Of a DNA stretch of 64,000 nt, positions 49,328-59,043 are shown one piece after another. A program made the position numbers and the translations under genes. The notes below the pieces were generated by a model. The model ran no database searches and was not told the DNA's origin. It saw only the letters and a list, made by a program, of their open reading frames with translations. Each line of letters starts with the position of its first letter. The first letter of the stretch is position 1. Origin of the DNA: Chitinophagales bacterium (GTDB lineage: Bacteria; Bacteroidota; Bacteroidia; Chitinophagales; Saprospiraceae); assembly GCA_017303875.1 (NCBI GenBank), contig JAFLBP010000024.1, positions 28,068 through 92,067 of the forward strand, written 5' to 3'.

Positions 49328-51598
49328 TTACACATTCAGCCAATACACCATTTTCAGAACCACTGTTTTGTTTTTGGGTGAAAAAGCGTGTACGGGTGTT
49401 CGTTCAATCGGTTTGGCAAAAGTATTATCGGTGTACACCAGGAAGATATCCGAAACCGGTGCAAAACGCCATTGCAGTCGGGCATTGATATTAAAATTAT
49501 TCGCCTGTGTATTGTACTGGAAAAAACCGCTTACAAACAGGCGGCGATTGAGCGACAATTCTGCACTTGGTCCCAGCAGCCACAAATCGGCGGAGGCATA
49601 AGGCTCCGGCAAACGTATGCGGTTATAGCTGTACGACACCCCTACGGTTCCGAAAGGCTGAATGCGGTAGGTGAAATTGCCATCTAATGAAAAAATATGG
49701 CCATTGAAATATTGCCCGGCATTAAATTCCACAAATCCCTGCAAGTCAAAAGTCGTGCTGCTGAAATACTCGCCCCGCACGCCAAAATAGGAGAACGACG
49801 TGTCGGCCGGCAGGGGTTGGGTACCTGGCGCGTACAGGTTGGTAGGGTCGAAGGCATTAAACAAAAAGGTGTAGGCATTGTAAACGCCGATATTGGCCCC
49901 CGATTGGTCTTTAAACGTAGTATTGGCGCCGAGGTAAAGGTCGCGGTCGAGTAATTTGAAGCCAATATCGTACACCAGTTCGCCATCGGCATTGAGGCCC
50001 CAGCTGTTGATAAAACCTTTTTCCGGGAAAAAACGATACCCGATGCCGGGAAAGAAATTCTGCGTACCTGTTCGCGGCACAAAACCGGCCTCGGCGGTGT
50101 AAAAACTGTCGACGCGCAGGTAGCCCAGCCGGGTGTTGAAATGACGGTCGTTGTAGCCTAAGAAACTGGCTAAGGTGCCGCCGCGCTGTTTGGGGTCGGG
50201 TGAAAAGGAGCGGTGATAATACCATTCCCCTTCCCAGCGATTATCTTTGGAGTAAAGATTGTATTCCAGGCCGGCAACCCGATGCCAGGGCTGCATACCG
50301 CCGTGTTGGGCCGTCGTCAGGTCTTTGAGGGCATTGGTTTTATTCACAAAAATACCGCTGATGGCGCTACGGCCGAAAACCTTGCGCTGCAAAGTAAGCA
50401 CCCCGAAATTGGCGCCCGGCAGCACAGCCGAAGTATCGCGCCAGTCTACTTGCCGGGTTTGCATATTTAAGGCACCGATACGCCAGTTGTCGTTGAGTTT
50501 ACCGCTCAGGCGCGCACCGGCGAGGATGGGAACCGTTTCATTCAGGCCAGTGCGCGGGTTGCGGGCCAGCCCGATACGCCTGCTGAAAAAAGGGCGGGTG
50601 CTTGGAAAACCGAACATGGCAAAAAGATCGCGGTTTTCAAGAAAAAACTGCCTTCTTTCGGGGAAGAACAGCTCAAAACGACTCAGGTTTGCAACCTGCC
50701 GGTCTACTTCCACCTGCGAAAAGTCGGGGTTGATGGTCAAGTCGAGGTTGAGTGAAGGGGTAATGCCGATCTTGGCGTCGCCGCCGATATTGCCACCCCA
50801 TTGGTCGGGTTTCGACGTAATTTCTAGGGTATTGGGGTCGCGGCGATAATCAACTCCATAACGCGCCGTGGCATAAGGAATGAGTGCGATATTGGGGCCG
50901 GTTGTTGGCGGCGGGTCATTCCAGATAAGGGTGCCGACAAAGGCGAGGTTGTTGGTGGAAAATTGCCGGGGCACGCGTTGCCAGCAGCTTACCTCCCAGT
51001 CTTTTACCCTGGCGCGGGTGAAGTTGACATGCCAGCTGTTTTGTCCGGGTGCTACTTTATAGCGGAGTGTTTTGAAAGGGATGGCAATCTCCACCGACCA
51101 GTATTCATCGGTGTTGTGTACGGCGGAGTACCATTTATTGTCCCACTCAAAAGCCAGATTTGCGCCATTATCGATCAGGGCTTCGCGCTGTACGTTAAGC
51201 GGGTTAACGCCGAAGGCGAAGCCGTTGAGTCCGTCTTTAAAAGGGCCGAACAGGATATTAAGGACATCGCTGGTGCCGGGACTGAAATCGCGTTTCAGGC
51301 TTTGTACTGTATAGTTTTTGCGGGGTTGCATACATTTCGCTGACACGTAAAGAAAGCGGTCGTTGAAAGTCATGCGAATTTCGGTAGCATCTGTGGCGAA
51401 TCCGGTATCTACCGGGAAGGTGCGGATAAAATTGCCTGATGCTTCGGCGCTTTGCCAGTCGGCTTCGTCGATAATCCCGTCGAGTTTAATAGTGCCTTGC
51501 GCCCGGCTGATGTGCAGTACCTTGCCAGTGGTTTCCTGAGCATATAAAGTGTTAAAATTTTGCAGCAGCAAGAGCAGGAGGAGCGATCGTACGAGCAT
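49328..51598 (-). CDS. DUF5916 outer-membrane protein with CBM9-like domain
   Basis: The 756-residue protein has a signal peptide (LLLLLLLQNFNTLYAQ). A CBM9-like N-terminal domain (KLDGIIDEADWQSAEAS, RFLYVSAKC) is followed by the DUF5916 region (GNIGGDAKIGITPSLNLDLT, FELFFPERRQFFLENRDLF). The C-terminal 400 residues are made of amphipathic strands ending in Val and aromatic residues, as in an outer-membrane barrel. Its function is unknown; members are common in Bacteroidota. It stands alone on the minus strand. Confidence 0.9.
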   Translation of the reverse strand: MLVRSLLLLLLLQNFNTLYAQETTGKVLHISRAQGTIKLDGIIDEADWQSAEASGNFIRTFPVDTGFATDATEIRMTFNDRFLYVSAKCMQPRKNYTVQSLKRDFSPGTSDVLNILFGPFKDGLNGFAFGVNPLNVQREALIDNGANLAFEWDNKWYSAVHNTDEYWSVEIAIPFKTLRYKVAPGQNSWHVNFTRARVKDWEVSCWQRVPRQFSTNNLAFVGTLIWNDPPPTTGPNIALIPYATARYGVDYRRDPNTLEITSKPDQWGGNIGGDAKIGITPSLNLDLTINPDFSQVEVDRQVANLSRFELFFPERRQFFLENRDLFAMFGFPSTRPFFSRRIGLARNPRTGLNETVPILAGARLSGKLNDNWRIGALNMQTRQVDWRDTSAVLPGANFGVLTLQRKVFGRSAISGIFVNKTNALKDLTTAQHGGMQPWHRVAGLEYNLYSKDNRWEGEWYYHRSFSPDPKQRGGTLASFLGYNDRHFNTRLGYLRVDSFYTAEAGFVPRTGTQNFFPGIGYRFFPEKGFINSWGLNADGELVYDIGFKLLDRDLYLGANTTFKDQSGANIGVYNAYTFLFNAFDPTNLYAPGTQPLPADTSFSYFGVRGEYFSSTTFDLQGFVEFNAGQYFNGHIFSLDGNFTYRIQPFGTVGVSYSYNRIRLPEPYASADLWLLGPSAELSLNRRLFVSGFFQYNTQANNFNINARLQWRFAPVSDIFLVYTDNTFAKPIERTPVHAFSPKNKTVVLKMVYWLNV

Positions 51599-51830
51599 AA
51601 TTTGAATTGGCGAAACAGGTGAATGGACTTAAATTCGGCCGAAAAATAGACAAGTGTTGCGGCTTTATGTTGCTTAGTCGATCAAAACACCAAATCGCGG
51701 GGTTTTCGACAGTCATATTTCATTTTAACACAAATTATTAAAGGTTTTATAAAGTATATAGCAATACTTTCAGCTTATAAAAACTAACCCGACATTTGCA
51801 GCATCTACTTTATCCTAAAACATTTTCACA

Positions 51831-52466
51831 ATGAAAAAATCAACCTTTTTAACCGCACTTTTTCTTGCCCTCACCACATTCAGCGCTTTTGCGCAGAACA
51901 TGACCCACCGCCACACCCTCTCAGGCAGCGTTGGTATGAACGTCTTCCAGATTGTTGGCCGACTTGACCAGAACTTCAACGAAGATGAAGCCGTAAACTT
52001 CAAATCAAATGCAACACCTTCGTTTGGCCTCCAGTACGACTATGCTGTACGCAAATGGTTTAGCATTGGTTTCAGCGGCAGCTTCAACACCTTTGGCAGC
52101 TCTGCCGATCGAATCACCGTAACCGATGAAGAAACCGGCGAGGTTTACACAGGTTCTTATGATCTGAATCTTTCCCGCACCAACCTTACGGTTCGCCCGC
52201 TTTTCCACTATGGTAACAGTGGCCGCATCGACATGTACTCCGGTTTGCGCGTGGGCGCCAGCATTTGGTCTGCGAATGTTAAAGCTGATGGCGAGTTGGA
52301 TGCTGAAGACCTCTTTGGTTCGGTGCGTGGCACTGGTGCTATCCCCGCAGTACAGATCATTCTGTTCGGCTTGCGCGGTTATGTGACCGAGAACATTGGT
52401 ATCGGTTTCGAGTTGGGCATTGGTGCGCCGCACTATGCAGCGCTTCAGGCAAACTACCGTTTCTAA
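51831..52466 (+). CDS. Outer-membrane beta-barrel protein
   Basis: The 211-residue protein has a signal peptide (FLTALFLALTTFSAFAQ) and regular amphipathic strands with glycine and aromatic residues, ending ALQANYRF with the terminal Phe typical of outer-membrane barrels. It is probably a small eight-stranded OmpW/OmpA-type barrel. The leader is AT-rich, and a strong terminator follows. It is a single-gene unit. Confidence 0.9.
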   Translation: MKKSTFLTALFLALTTFSAFAQNMTHRHTLSGSVGMNVFQIVGRLDQNFNEDEAVNFKSNATPSFGLQYDYAVRKWFSIGFSGSFNTFGSSADRITVTDEETGEVYTGSYDLNLSRTNLTVRPLFHYGNSGRIDMYSGLRVGASIWSANVKADGELDAEDLFGSVRGTGAIPAVQIILFGLRGYVTENIGIGFELGIGAPHYAALQANYRF

Positions 52467-52504
52467 GCGGCAAGTAGTACGCTTTAAGTCTGTAAAAAGA
52501 ATTT

Positions 52505-52542
52505 CGCCGGCAGGGGTTTCGCACCGCTGCCGGCGTTTTTTT
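52505..52542 (+). terminator. Rho-independent terminator
   Basis: A 9-bp perfect GC-rich stem (52505-52513 with 52527-52535) is followed by seven T, ending the barrel protein gene. Confidence 0.9.
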
Positions 52543-52774
52543 GTTAAAAAATATTTAACATCTTATTTGCCCTGTTAACAAAACTAATTTGGCATCATTT
52601 TCGTTGTACTTTTTACACGAAGTCCACTGGAAACGAAGGTTTTACAGGCATTTCGTAATAATAATTTAATACAAGTCGTCCAACGTTTCAAGCGCAACTG
52701 CCTGTCTTATAAAATAGACAGCCCGCCCCAAAAACAACGAAGGACGGCACTCACCGCTTAATCTTTTTAATACT

Positions 52775-52966
52775 ATGGCCACTCAAATCCGCACATTCCG
52801 TCGCCTCTGGCACAAATCTCCCAAAATCGCCGTGGCTTACCTGCGCCGAAAAGCCAAACGCTCCGCTAAAAAAATCATCCCTGTTGTGGATGAATGGAAT
52901 ATCAACTGGCTCGGGGAAGAAATGCGCCCCTTCAACAGCCTGCACCAAAAAACGGAGAAAGCCTAA
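52775..52966 (+). CDS. Small basic protein, possible gene
   Basis: A 63-residue open frame begins with ATG after an AT-rich leader. The product is basic in its first half (FRRLWHKSPKIAVAYLRRKAKRSAKK) and has WNINWLGEEM near the end. There is no homologue I recognise. A weak promoter-like pair (TTTG at 52588-52591, TACTTTTT near 52607) is upstream. The alternative is that it is non-coding DNA before the FG-GAP gene. Confidence 0.45.
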   Translation: MATQIRTFRRLWHKSPKIAVAYLRRKAKRSAKKIIPVVDEWNINWLGEEMRPFNSLHQKTEKA

Positions 52967-53047
52967 ACGCTTATCCGGGAATTCTGCCGGCTTACTATGG
53001 CGTATGGTATCGTGTTTTTTCCGTTCTTTGCGGAAAAATACGACATC

Positions 53048-56000
53048 ATGCGCCATAGTTTTTCCCGCTTTGTCCTTCCCCTGCTCCTAATTATACTTAC
53101 CCTCCCTTTTTGTAAAAACAAGGACGCTCAGTCCGACTCCGACGAAGCGCTGCCCACCGGCCCAACCCGCTTTGAAAAAGTAGACCCCGTACACTCCGGC
53201 GTCAATTTCATCAATACCTTAGTTGAATCCAAGTCCATGAACTACCTGGAATTCAACTACCTGTACATCGGCGGCGGTGTCGGTATCGCCGATTTTAACC
53301 ACGACGGGCTTCAGGACATCTACTTCGTGGCCACGCAAGGCGCCAATAAACTATACTTCAATAAAGGCAATTTCCAATTCGAAGACGTCAGCGATGCCGC
53401 CGGCATCAGCACGCCCGAAGGCATCAAAACCGGTGTGACAGTCGTGGATATTAACAACGACGGCTGGGCCGACATCTACCAATGCCGCTCCGTGCCGCAA
53501 GGCGGCTCCCTGGGCAACCTGCTTTTTATCAATAATAAAAACGGCACCTTCACCGAAAGCGCCGCCGCGTATGGCCTCAACGGAAAGTTCGGCTCCAATC
53601 ATGCCAATTTCTTCGACTACGACCTCGACGGCGACCTCGATATGTACCTGCTCAACCACCCCAACGACTTTAAGGCGGTTTCCAATATGCGGGTCAAACA
53701 ATTGCAAGACGGCAAAATCGTACGGGAACCCAAGCCCCAAAATGATTACGTTTCCGACCATCTCTACCGCAACAACGGCAATGGTACGTTTACCGATGTA
53801 AGCGAAACCGCAGGCATCAGAAACCAATGCTTTGGCCTTAGCGTAACCATACTGGATGTAAATTTTGACGGCTACCCCGATATTTTTGTTGGAAACGACT
53901 ACATCGAACCCGATAACCTTTTTGTCAACAACAAAAACGGTACGTTCACCGACCGGCTCTCCGAGTATTTCCGTCATACAGCCCAACATTCCATGGGAGC
54001 AGAAGTGGCCGATATGAACAACGACGGCCTTCAGGACATCATGGTGCTTGATATGAATGCGGAAGGCACCGTACGGCAGAAAGAATTAGTAACGGCTATG
54101 GTGCTGGAGCGCTATAATTCACTCGCCGCTTATGGCTACGGTCACCAGGTGATGCGCAATGTGCTGCAACTCAACAATGGCAATGGCACTTATTCCGAGA
54201 TCGGCTGCCTGGCTGGCATTCAATGTACCGATTGGAGCTGGACGCCCCTCGCGGTTGATTTCGACAACGACGGCAACCGCGACCTCTACATCTCCAACGG
54301 CTTCCGTAAAGAAGTAACCAACCTGGATTATATCAATTTCACAATGGACTCCGTCATGAAAGCTGGCGGTACCATTTCAGATGTGGCGAAATACCTCGAT
54401 CTTATTCCTTCGGTGCCGATCCACAACTATATGTTCCGCAACAAGGGTGATCTGAGTTTTGAAAATGTCTCTACGCCCTGGGGTTTTGCAGAAAAAAGCT
54501 TTTCCAACGCCGCCGTTTATGCCGACCTTGATAATGATGGCGACCTGGATATTGTGGTGAATAATGGCCTGGTGCCCTCATTTATCTACAAAAATAAAAC
54601 CCGCGAAAATCAGGAGGGCAATTCCCTGCAAATCAAACTGGAAGGCAGTGCCGGTAATACGGTGGGCATCGGTGCATTCGTCGCGATTGAAGCTGGCGGT
54701 ACGCGGCAGGTGAGCGACTTCAACCCGGTGCGCGGCTTCCTTTCTACCTCCGAAGCCATTGTACATTTCGGGGTGGGGCAGGCTAACACCGTTGATAAAG
54801 TACAAATTCAGTGGCCCGATGGCAAAGTGCAAACCCTCGGTCCGGTACCGGTCAATCAGCGCCTGACCCTTAAATATGCCGATGCCAAACCGGGGCCTTC
54901 TATTCTGAAGCCGCCGACCGAAGGCAAGCCGCTTGTTACCAATATCACCACGCAGGCGGGTCTGCAATTTAAACATAAGGAAAATGAGTTTCTGGACTTC
55001 AACCGCGAACGCCTCTTGCCCCGCAAATTGTCGAACCTCGGTCCGGCGCTCGCCGTGGGCGATGTAAATGGCGACGGCTTAGAGGATATTTATGCCGGTG
55101 GCGCTTTCAGCAGTATCGGCGCTTTGCTCATACAGGATAAAAGCGCCCGTTTCAAGAGTGTTTCAGCACCTTTTTCACGCGATACTATTTATGAAGACAC
55201 CGACGCAGTTTTCTTTGATGCAGATGCCGACGGCGACCTCGATTTATATGTGGCCAGTGGGGGCAATGAAGTGCGGGCCGGTGTTGCCAATTACCAGGAT
55301 CGCTTGTATAAAAATGATGGGAAAGGCAATTTTCAGTATGATGCGCAGGCTTTGCCGGCAGAAACAGAAAGTGCCGGCGCCGTTGTGGCAACAGATATTG
55401 ATGGCGACGGCGATGCCGATCTGATTGTCGGAAGCCGTTCGGTGCCCGGGCGGTATCCGCTGGCGCCGATCAGCTTTGTTTTGCGCAACGATGGCGGCCG
55501 TTTCACTTCGGTGGCCGATCAGGTAGCACCCGAGTTTAAAAATATCGGGATGATTAACGACCTGGTTCTGGGCGATCTGGACAAAGACAATAAGCCGGAG
55601 TTAATAGTTACCGGCGAGTGGATGGCTATCGAAGTATTCAAAATAGAAAGCGGCAGCCTGAAACGGGCAACTGCGCAGTTTGGCTTAGAGAACAGTCAGG
55701 GCTGGTGGAATTGTGTAGCCGTGGGCGATATTGATGGCGATGGCGATGCGGACATCATTGCCGGTAATGAGGGATTGAATACCCGTTTCCGCGCCACGCA
55801 GGAGGCTCCGATGAAGCTGCTGGCCAAAGATTTTGACGGCAACGGAAGTATTGATCCGATTATGTTGTGGTATGAAAAAGGAAAATATTATCCGGTTGCG
55901 CCCCGCGATCTGATGATTAAGCAATTGCCGTCTTTGAAGAAAAAATTCGTGCGTTACGCGGCGTATGCGCGTGCGACCATAGATGACATTTACTCTGAGA

Positions 56001-56413
56001 GCGAGCGCAGCGGCGCCGTTCAATTGCAGGCCGGAGAGTTGCGCAATTGTATTTTTGAGCAACAGAACGGTCGTTTTGTAGTGCGTGCCTTGCCCAACGA
56101 AGCGCAAACCGCGCCGATCAAGGGCATATATATCACCGATCTGGATACCGATGGCATGCAGGACTTGCTGATTGCCGGCAACGATTACGGCATGGAGGTA
56201 GAAACCGGCCGCTATGATGCGGGCAATGGATTAGTTCTGCAAAACAAAGGCGGTGGCCAGTTTAAGGCTGTGCCCGGCCGGGTAAGCGGTTTTTGGGCGC
56301 CGGGAGATGTGCGTCGCGTACAGCCTATTGTTTTGGCCAACGGTAAAAAAGCCGTTTTGGTGGCCAACAACAATGACGCATTACAGTTGTTCGATATTGG
56401 GCGGCAAAAGTAG
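53048..56413 (+). CDS. FG-GAP/VCBS and ASPIC/UnbV repeat lipoprotein
   Basis: The protein is 1121 residues from the ATG at 53048, giving a lipoprotein-like leader (FVLPLLLIILTLPFCKNK). The first half has FG-GAP blades with calcium-binding Asp motifs (DFNHDGLQDIYFV, DINNDGWADIYQ, DYDLDGDLDMYL, DMNNDGLQDIMV). An ASPIC/UnbV domain follows (VHFGVGQANTVDKVQIQWPDG), then a second propeller (DVNGDGLEDIYAG, DADADGDLDLYVA, DIDGDGDADLIVG). This two-propeller arrangement is common in Bacteroidota surface lipoproteins. It probably binds a ligand at the cell surface; no SusC/SusD pair is beside it. Confidence 0.92.
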   Translation: MRHSFSRFVLPLLLIILTLPFCKNKDAQSDSDEALPTGPTRFEKVDPVHSGVNFINTLVESKSMNYLEFNYLYIGGGVGIADFNHDGLQDIYFVATQGANKLYFNKGNFQFEDVSDAAGISTPEGIKTGVTVVDINNDGWADIYQCRSVPQGGSLGNLLFINNKNGTFTESAAAYGLNGKFGSNHANFFDYDLDGDLDMYLLNHPNDFKAVSNMRVKQLQDGKIVREPKPQNDYVSDHLYRNNGNGTFTDVSETAGIRNQCFGLSVTILDVNFDGYPDIFVGNDYIEPDNLFVNNKNGTFTDRLSEYFRHTAQHSMGAEVADMNNDGLQDIMVLDMNAEGTVRQKELVTAMVLERYNSLAAYGYGHQVMRNVLQLNNGNGTYSEIGCLAGIQCTDWSWTPLAVDFDNDGNRDLYISNGFRKEVTNLDYINFTMDSVMKAGGTISDVAKYLDLIPSVPIHNYMFRNKGDLSFENVSTPWGFAEKSFSNAAVYADLDNDGDLDIVVNNGLVPSFIYKNKTRENQEGNSLQIKLEGSAGNTVGIGAFVAIEAGGTRQVSDFNPVRGFLSTSEAIVHFGVGQANTVDKVQIQWPDGKVQTLGPVPVNQRLTLKYADAKPGPSILKPPTEGKPLVTNITTQAGLQFKHKENEFLDFNRERLLPRKLSNLGPALAVGDVNGDGLEDIYAGGAFSSIGALLIQDKSARFKSVSAPFSRDTIYEDTDAVFFDADADGDLDLYVASGGNEVRAGVANYQDRLYKNDGKGNFQYDAQALPAETESAGAVVATDIDGDGDADLIVGSRSVPGRYPLAPISFVLRNDGGRFTSVADQVAPEFKNIGMINDLVLGDLDKDNKPELIVTGEWMAIEVFKIESGSLKRATAQFGLENSQGWWNCVAVGDIDGDGDADIIAGNEGLNTRFRATQEAPMKLLAKDFDGNGSIDPIMLWYEKGKYYPVAPRDLMIKQLPSLKKKFVRYAAYARATIDDIYSESERSGAVQLQAGELRNCIFEQQNGRFVVRALPNEAQTAPIKGIYITDLDTDGMQDLLIAGNDYGMEVETGRYDAGNGLVLQNKGGGQFKAVPGRVSGFWAPGDVRRVQPIVLANGKKAVLVANNNDALQLFDIGRQK

Positions 56414-56482
56414 TTCTTGTCATTTTCGACTTTTTCGCCGCAAGTTTGTTAACCTTGCACCTGAAATTTCATTGTTCCTGAT

Positions 56483-57535
56483 ATGCACAGATTCTGCCGT
56501 TTTGCCCCCATTTTCCTGATCGGTCTGGTGGCTTGCAACCAAAAACAAGAGGCGCCTGCTGCGCCCAATGCTGCCGCTGCCATGCAAAAGGCAACTGCCG
56601 CCGCCGTGGAAGGTTTTGTTGTAAAAACTTCTGCACTGTCCAATAATATAACCGCGTCGGGTACCCTGCTTTCGCAGGAGGAAACCGAGCTGCACCCCGA
56701 AGCCTCCGGTCGGGTCGTGCGGATCAATCTTCCGGAAGGTGGTCGTGTGCGCAAAGGCGAATTACTGCTTAAAATTTTTGATGAAGACCTGCAAACACAG
56801 CTGCGCAAGTTGGAAGTGCAGTTAAAGCAGGCCGAAATAACCGAACAGCGGCTCGCAGAGTTGCTTAAAGTAAAAGGGGTGAGCCAGCAGGAGTACGACC
56901 TTGCCGCGCTGGCGGTACAAAACCTTAAAAACGAAATGGATCTGGTGCGCGTAAACATCGGCCGTACGGAGTTGCGCGCCCCATATGACGGCGTGATCGG
57001 CCTGCGTCGCATTTCGCCCGGCGCCTACGTGACGCCTGCTTCCGCTATTGCCGTCATCCGTTCCGATGGTGGTTTAAAGCTCGATTTTTCGGTGCCCGAT
57101 CGCTACGGTGCGCTGTTGCGTACCGGCCAACGCCTCACCTTTACCACAGAAGGCAATACCGGCTCGCGCGAGGCCACCGTGCTGGCCACAGAGCAGCGCG
57201 TGGATGAAGGTACGCGCAGCCTTCAGGTACGTGCCTTGGTAAAAGGCAATACTGCCGGCCTGGTGCCGGGGGCGTTTGCAGAAGTCAACCTCGCACTCAG
57301 CAACAACAGCCAGGCCATTATGGTGCCCAATCAATCGGTGATTCCGCAGGCCCGCGATAAAAAAGTGATCGTGGCGCGTGGCGGCAAAGCCCAGTTTGTA
57401 ACGGTTAAAACCGGCGTACGACAGCCCGGCTTTGTTGAAATTACCGACGGCCTACAGCCCGGCGATACGATTGCTACTACCGGGATGCTCTTTTTGCGCC
57501 CCGATGGCCCACTGAAATTTACCAGCGTTCAATAA
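56483..57535 (+). CDS. RND efflux periplasmic adaptor, lipoprotein
   Basis: The 350-residue membrane fusion protein has a lipobox (IGLVACNQ, Cys18). The first barrel half is followed by the lipoyl motif EASGRVVRINLPEGGRVRKGELL, a coiled coil (QLRKLEVQLKQAEITEQRLAEL), the second lipoyl half LRAPYDGVIGLRRISPGAYV, and the barrel with GLVPGAFAEVNLAL and VIPQARDKKVIVARGGKA. Such adaptors bridge an RND pump and an outer-membrane channel. Neither partner is in this window, and the next gene is a beta-CASP hydrolase. Confidence 0.92.
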   Translation: MHRFCRFAPIFLIGLVACNQKQEAPAAPNAAAAMQKATAAAVEGFVVKTSALSNNITASGTLLSQEETELHPEASGRVVRINLPEGGRVRKGELLLKIFDEDLQTQLRKLEVQLKQAEITEQRLAELLKVKGVSQQEYDLAALAVQNLKNEMDLVRVNIGRTELRAPYDGVIGLRRISPGAYVTPASAIAVIRSDGGLKLDFSVPDRYGALLRTGQRLTFTTEGNTGSREATVLATEQRVDEGTRSLQVRALVKGNTAGLVPGAFAEVNLALSNNSQAIMVPNQSVIPQARDKKVIVARGGKAQFVTVKTGVRQPGFVEITDGLQPGDTIATTGMLFLRPDGPLKFTSVQ

Positions 57536-57547
57536 AAGCTCCTTGCC

Positions 57548-58966
57548 ATGACCATCAAATTCTGCGGCGCCGCCCGCGAAGTTACCGGCTCCAGCCACCT
57601 CATTACCCTCGATGACGGCTTTAAAATTCTGCTTGATTGCGGCCTGTATCAGGGAGGCGATGACGACGGAAAAGCGGGCGACAACAAACCCATGTATCAT
57701 TTTAATGAAAAATGGCAGTTTGCGCCCCATGAAATTGATTGTCTGCTCCTCAGCCATGCCCATATCGACCATACCGGCCGCGTACCCAAACTCGTAGCCG
57801 ACGGTTTCCGGGGTAAAATTTACGCCACACACGCTACCCGCGATTTGTGCTCCATCATGCTGCTCGACAGCGCTAAAATCCAGGAAGGCGACGCCGACCG
57901 CGACAACCGCCACCGCCGCAACGACGAGCCGGAAGCCAAACCCCTCTATACCATGGAGGATGTGTACCAGGCAATGGGCCAGTTTTGCAGCTACAGCTAT
58001 GAGCAATGGTTTAATATCCACCCCAATGTGCGCGTAATGTACCGCGACATGGGCCACATCCTCGGCAGTGCCAGTATCAGCCTCGAAATTGAAGAAAATG
58101 GCGCCATCACCCGCATCGCATTTACCGGCGATATCGGGCGCCCCAATCGCCCGATACTCGGTGATCCCCTGCCTATGCCCGACGCAGATTATGTGATCTG
58201 CGAGAGTACCTATGGCGATCGAGACCACGAATCCGCCCCTCAGGAAGTGGAGCATTTTGTCCGCATCGTTCACCATACCTGTGTCGAAAAAAAAGGAAAA
58301 CTCATTATCCCGGCCTTTTCTGTGGGGCGTACACAGGAAATCGTGTACATGCTCGATCAGCTCAGCAACCAGGGTATGTTGCCCAAGGTGCCGATTTTTG
58401 TGGACAGCCCGCTGGCGGTAAATGCCACCGATGTTTTCCTCAGCCACCCCGAATGTTTCGATCAGGAATTGCACCGCTACATGATGGAGGATGAAAACCC
58501 GTTCGGGTTTAAGGATCTCATTTACGTGCGTACCAAAGAGGGTTCCAAACAGCTGAATACCATCAAAAAACCGTGTATTATCATTTCCGCTTCGGGTATG
58601 ATGAATGCCGGCCGGGTGAAACACCACCTGTTCAATAACATGGAAGATCAGCGCAATACCGTGCTGATTGTTGGTTATTGTTCGCCCAATACACCTGGCG
58701 GCAAATTGCGCGAAGGCGCCCGCTCCTTATACCTGTTTGGGCAAAACCGGCAAATGCTGGCAGATGTGGAAATTATGGACTCCTTTTCGGCGCACGGCGA
58801 CCGCAAGGAAATGCTGGATGTGTTGAAAAATCAGGCAGGAAGCGCCCGCCAGGTTTTTCTGGTACACGGCACCATCGATCGCCAGGAAAAATGGCGGGAT
58901 TATTTGATGGCAGCCGGATTTAAATCAGTCGAAATTCCGCAATTGGGACAGGAGTACAGCCTTTAA
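57548..58966 (+). CDS. Beta-CASP metallo-beta-lactamase hydrolase
   Basis: The 472-residue protein has the metal motif SHAHIDH (His70, His72, Asp74, His75), with MGHILGSASISLEIEE, FTGDIGRPN and CESTYGDRDHE, then the beta-CASP part (LIIPAFSVGRTQEIVY, ISASGMMNAGRVKHHL) and SFSAHGDRKEMLD. This family contains RNA endo- and exonucleases related to CPSF-73 and RNase J/KH-less types, so an RNA-processing role is likely. The gene is 12 bp after the RND adaptor and possibly cotranscribed with it. A bidirectional terminator follows. Confidence 0.92.
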   Translation: MTIKFCGAAREVTGSSHLITLDDGFKILLDCGLYQGGDDDGKAGDNKPMYHFNEKWQFAPHEIDCLLLSHAHIDHTGRVPKLVADGFRGKIYATHATRDLCSIMLLDSAKIQEGDADRDNRHRRNDEPEAKPLYTMEDVYQAMGQFCSYSYEQWFNIHPNVRVMYRDMGHILGSASISLEIEENGAITRIAFTGDIGRPNRPILGDPLPMPDADYVICESTYGDRDHESAPQEVEHFVRIVHHTCVEKKGKLIIPAFSVGRTQEIVYMLDQLSNQGMLPKVPIFVDSPLAVNATDVFLSHPECFDQELHRYMMEDENPFGFKDLIYVRTKEGSKQLNTIKKPCIIISASGMMNAGRVKHHLFNNMEDQRNTVLIVGYCSPNTPGGKLREGARSLYLFGQNRQMLADVEIMDSFSAHGDRKEMLDVLKNQAGSARQVFLVHGTIDRQEKWRDYLMAAGFKSVEIPQLGQEYSL

Positions 58967-58983
58967 AGTTTGTAAAGGCTCAT

Positions 58984-59027
58984 AAAAAAGCCCCTGATTC
59001 GCTACATGCGAATCAGGGGCTGCTTTT
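58984..59027. terminator. Bidirectional terminator between convergent genes
   Basis: A 13-bp perfect stem (58990-59002 with 59008-59020, 5-nt loop) has A6 on the left and TTTTTT on the right after TGC. It fits termination of both the beta-CASP gene and the Prc-like gene. Confidence 0.9.
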
Positions 59028-59043
59028 TTAGGCATCGAAACGT

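Noticed and set aside
57452..58627. Minus-strand frame of 391 residues opposite the beta-CASP gene
   Set aside because: The plus strand has the full metal-binding motifs; the minus frame shows only antisense composition.
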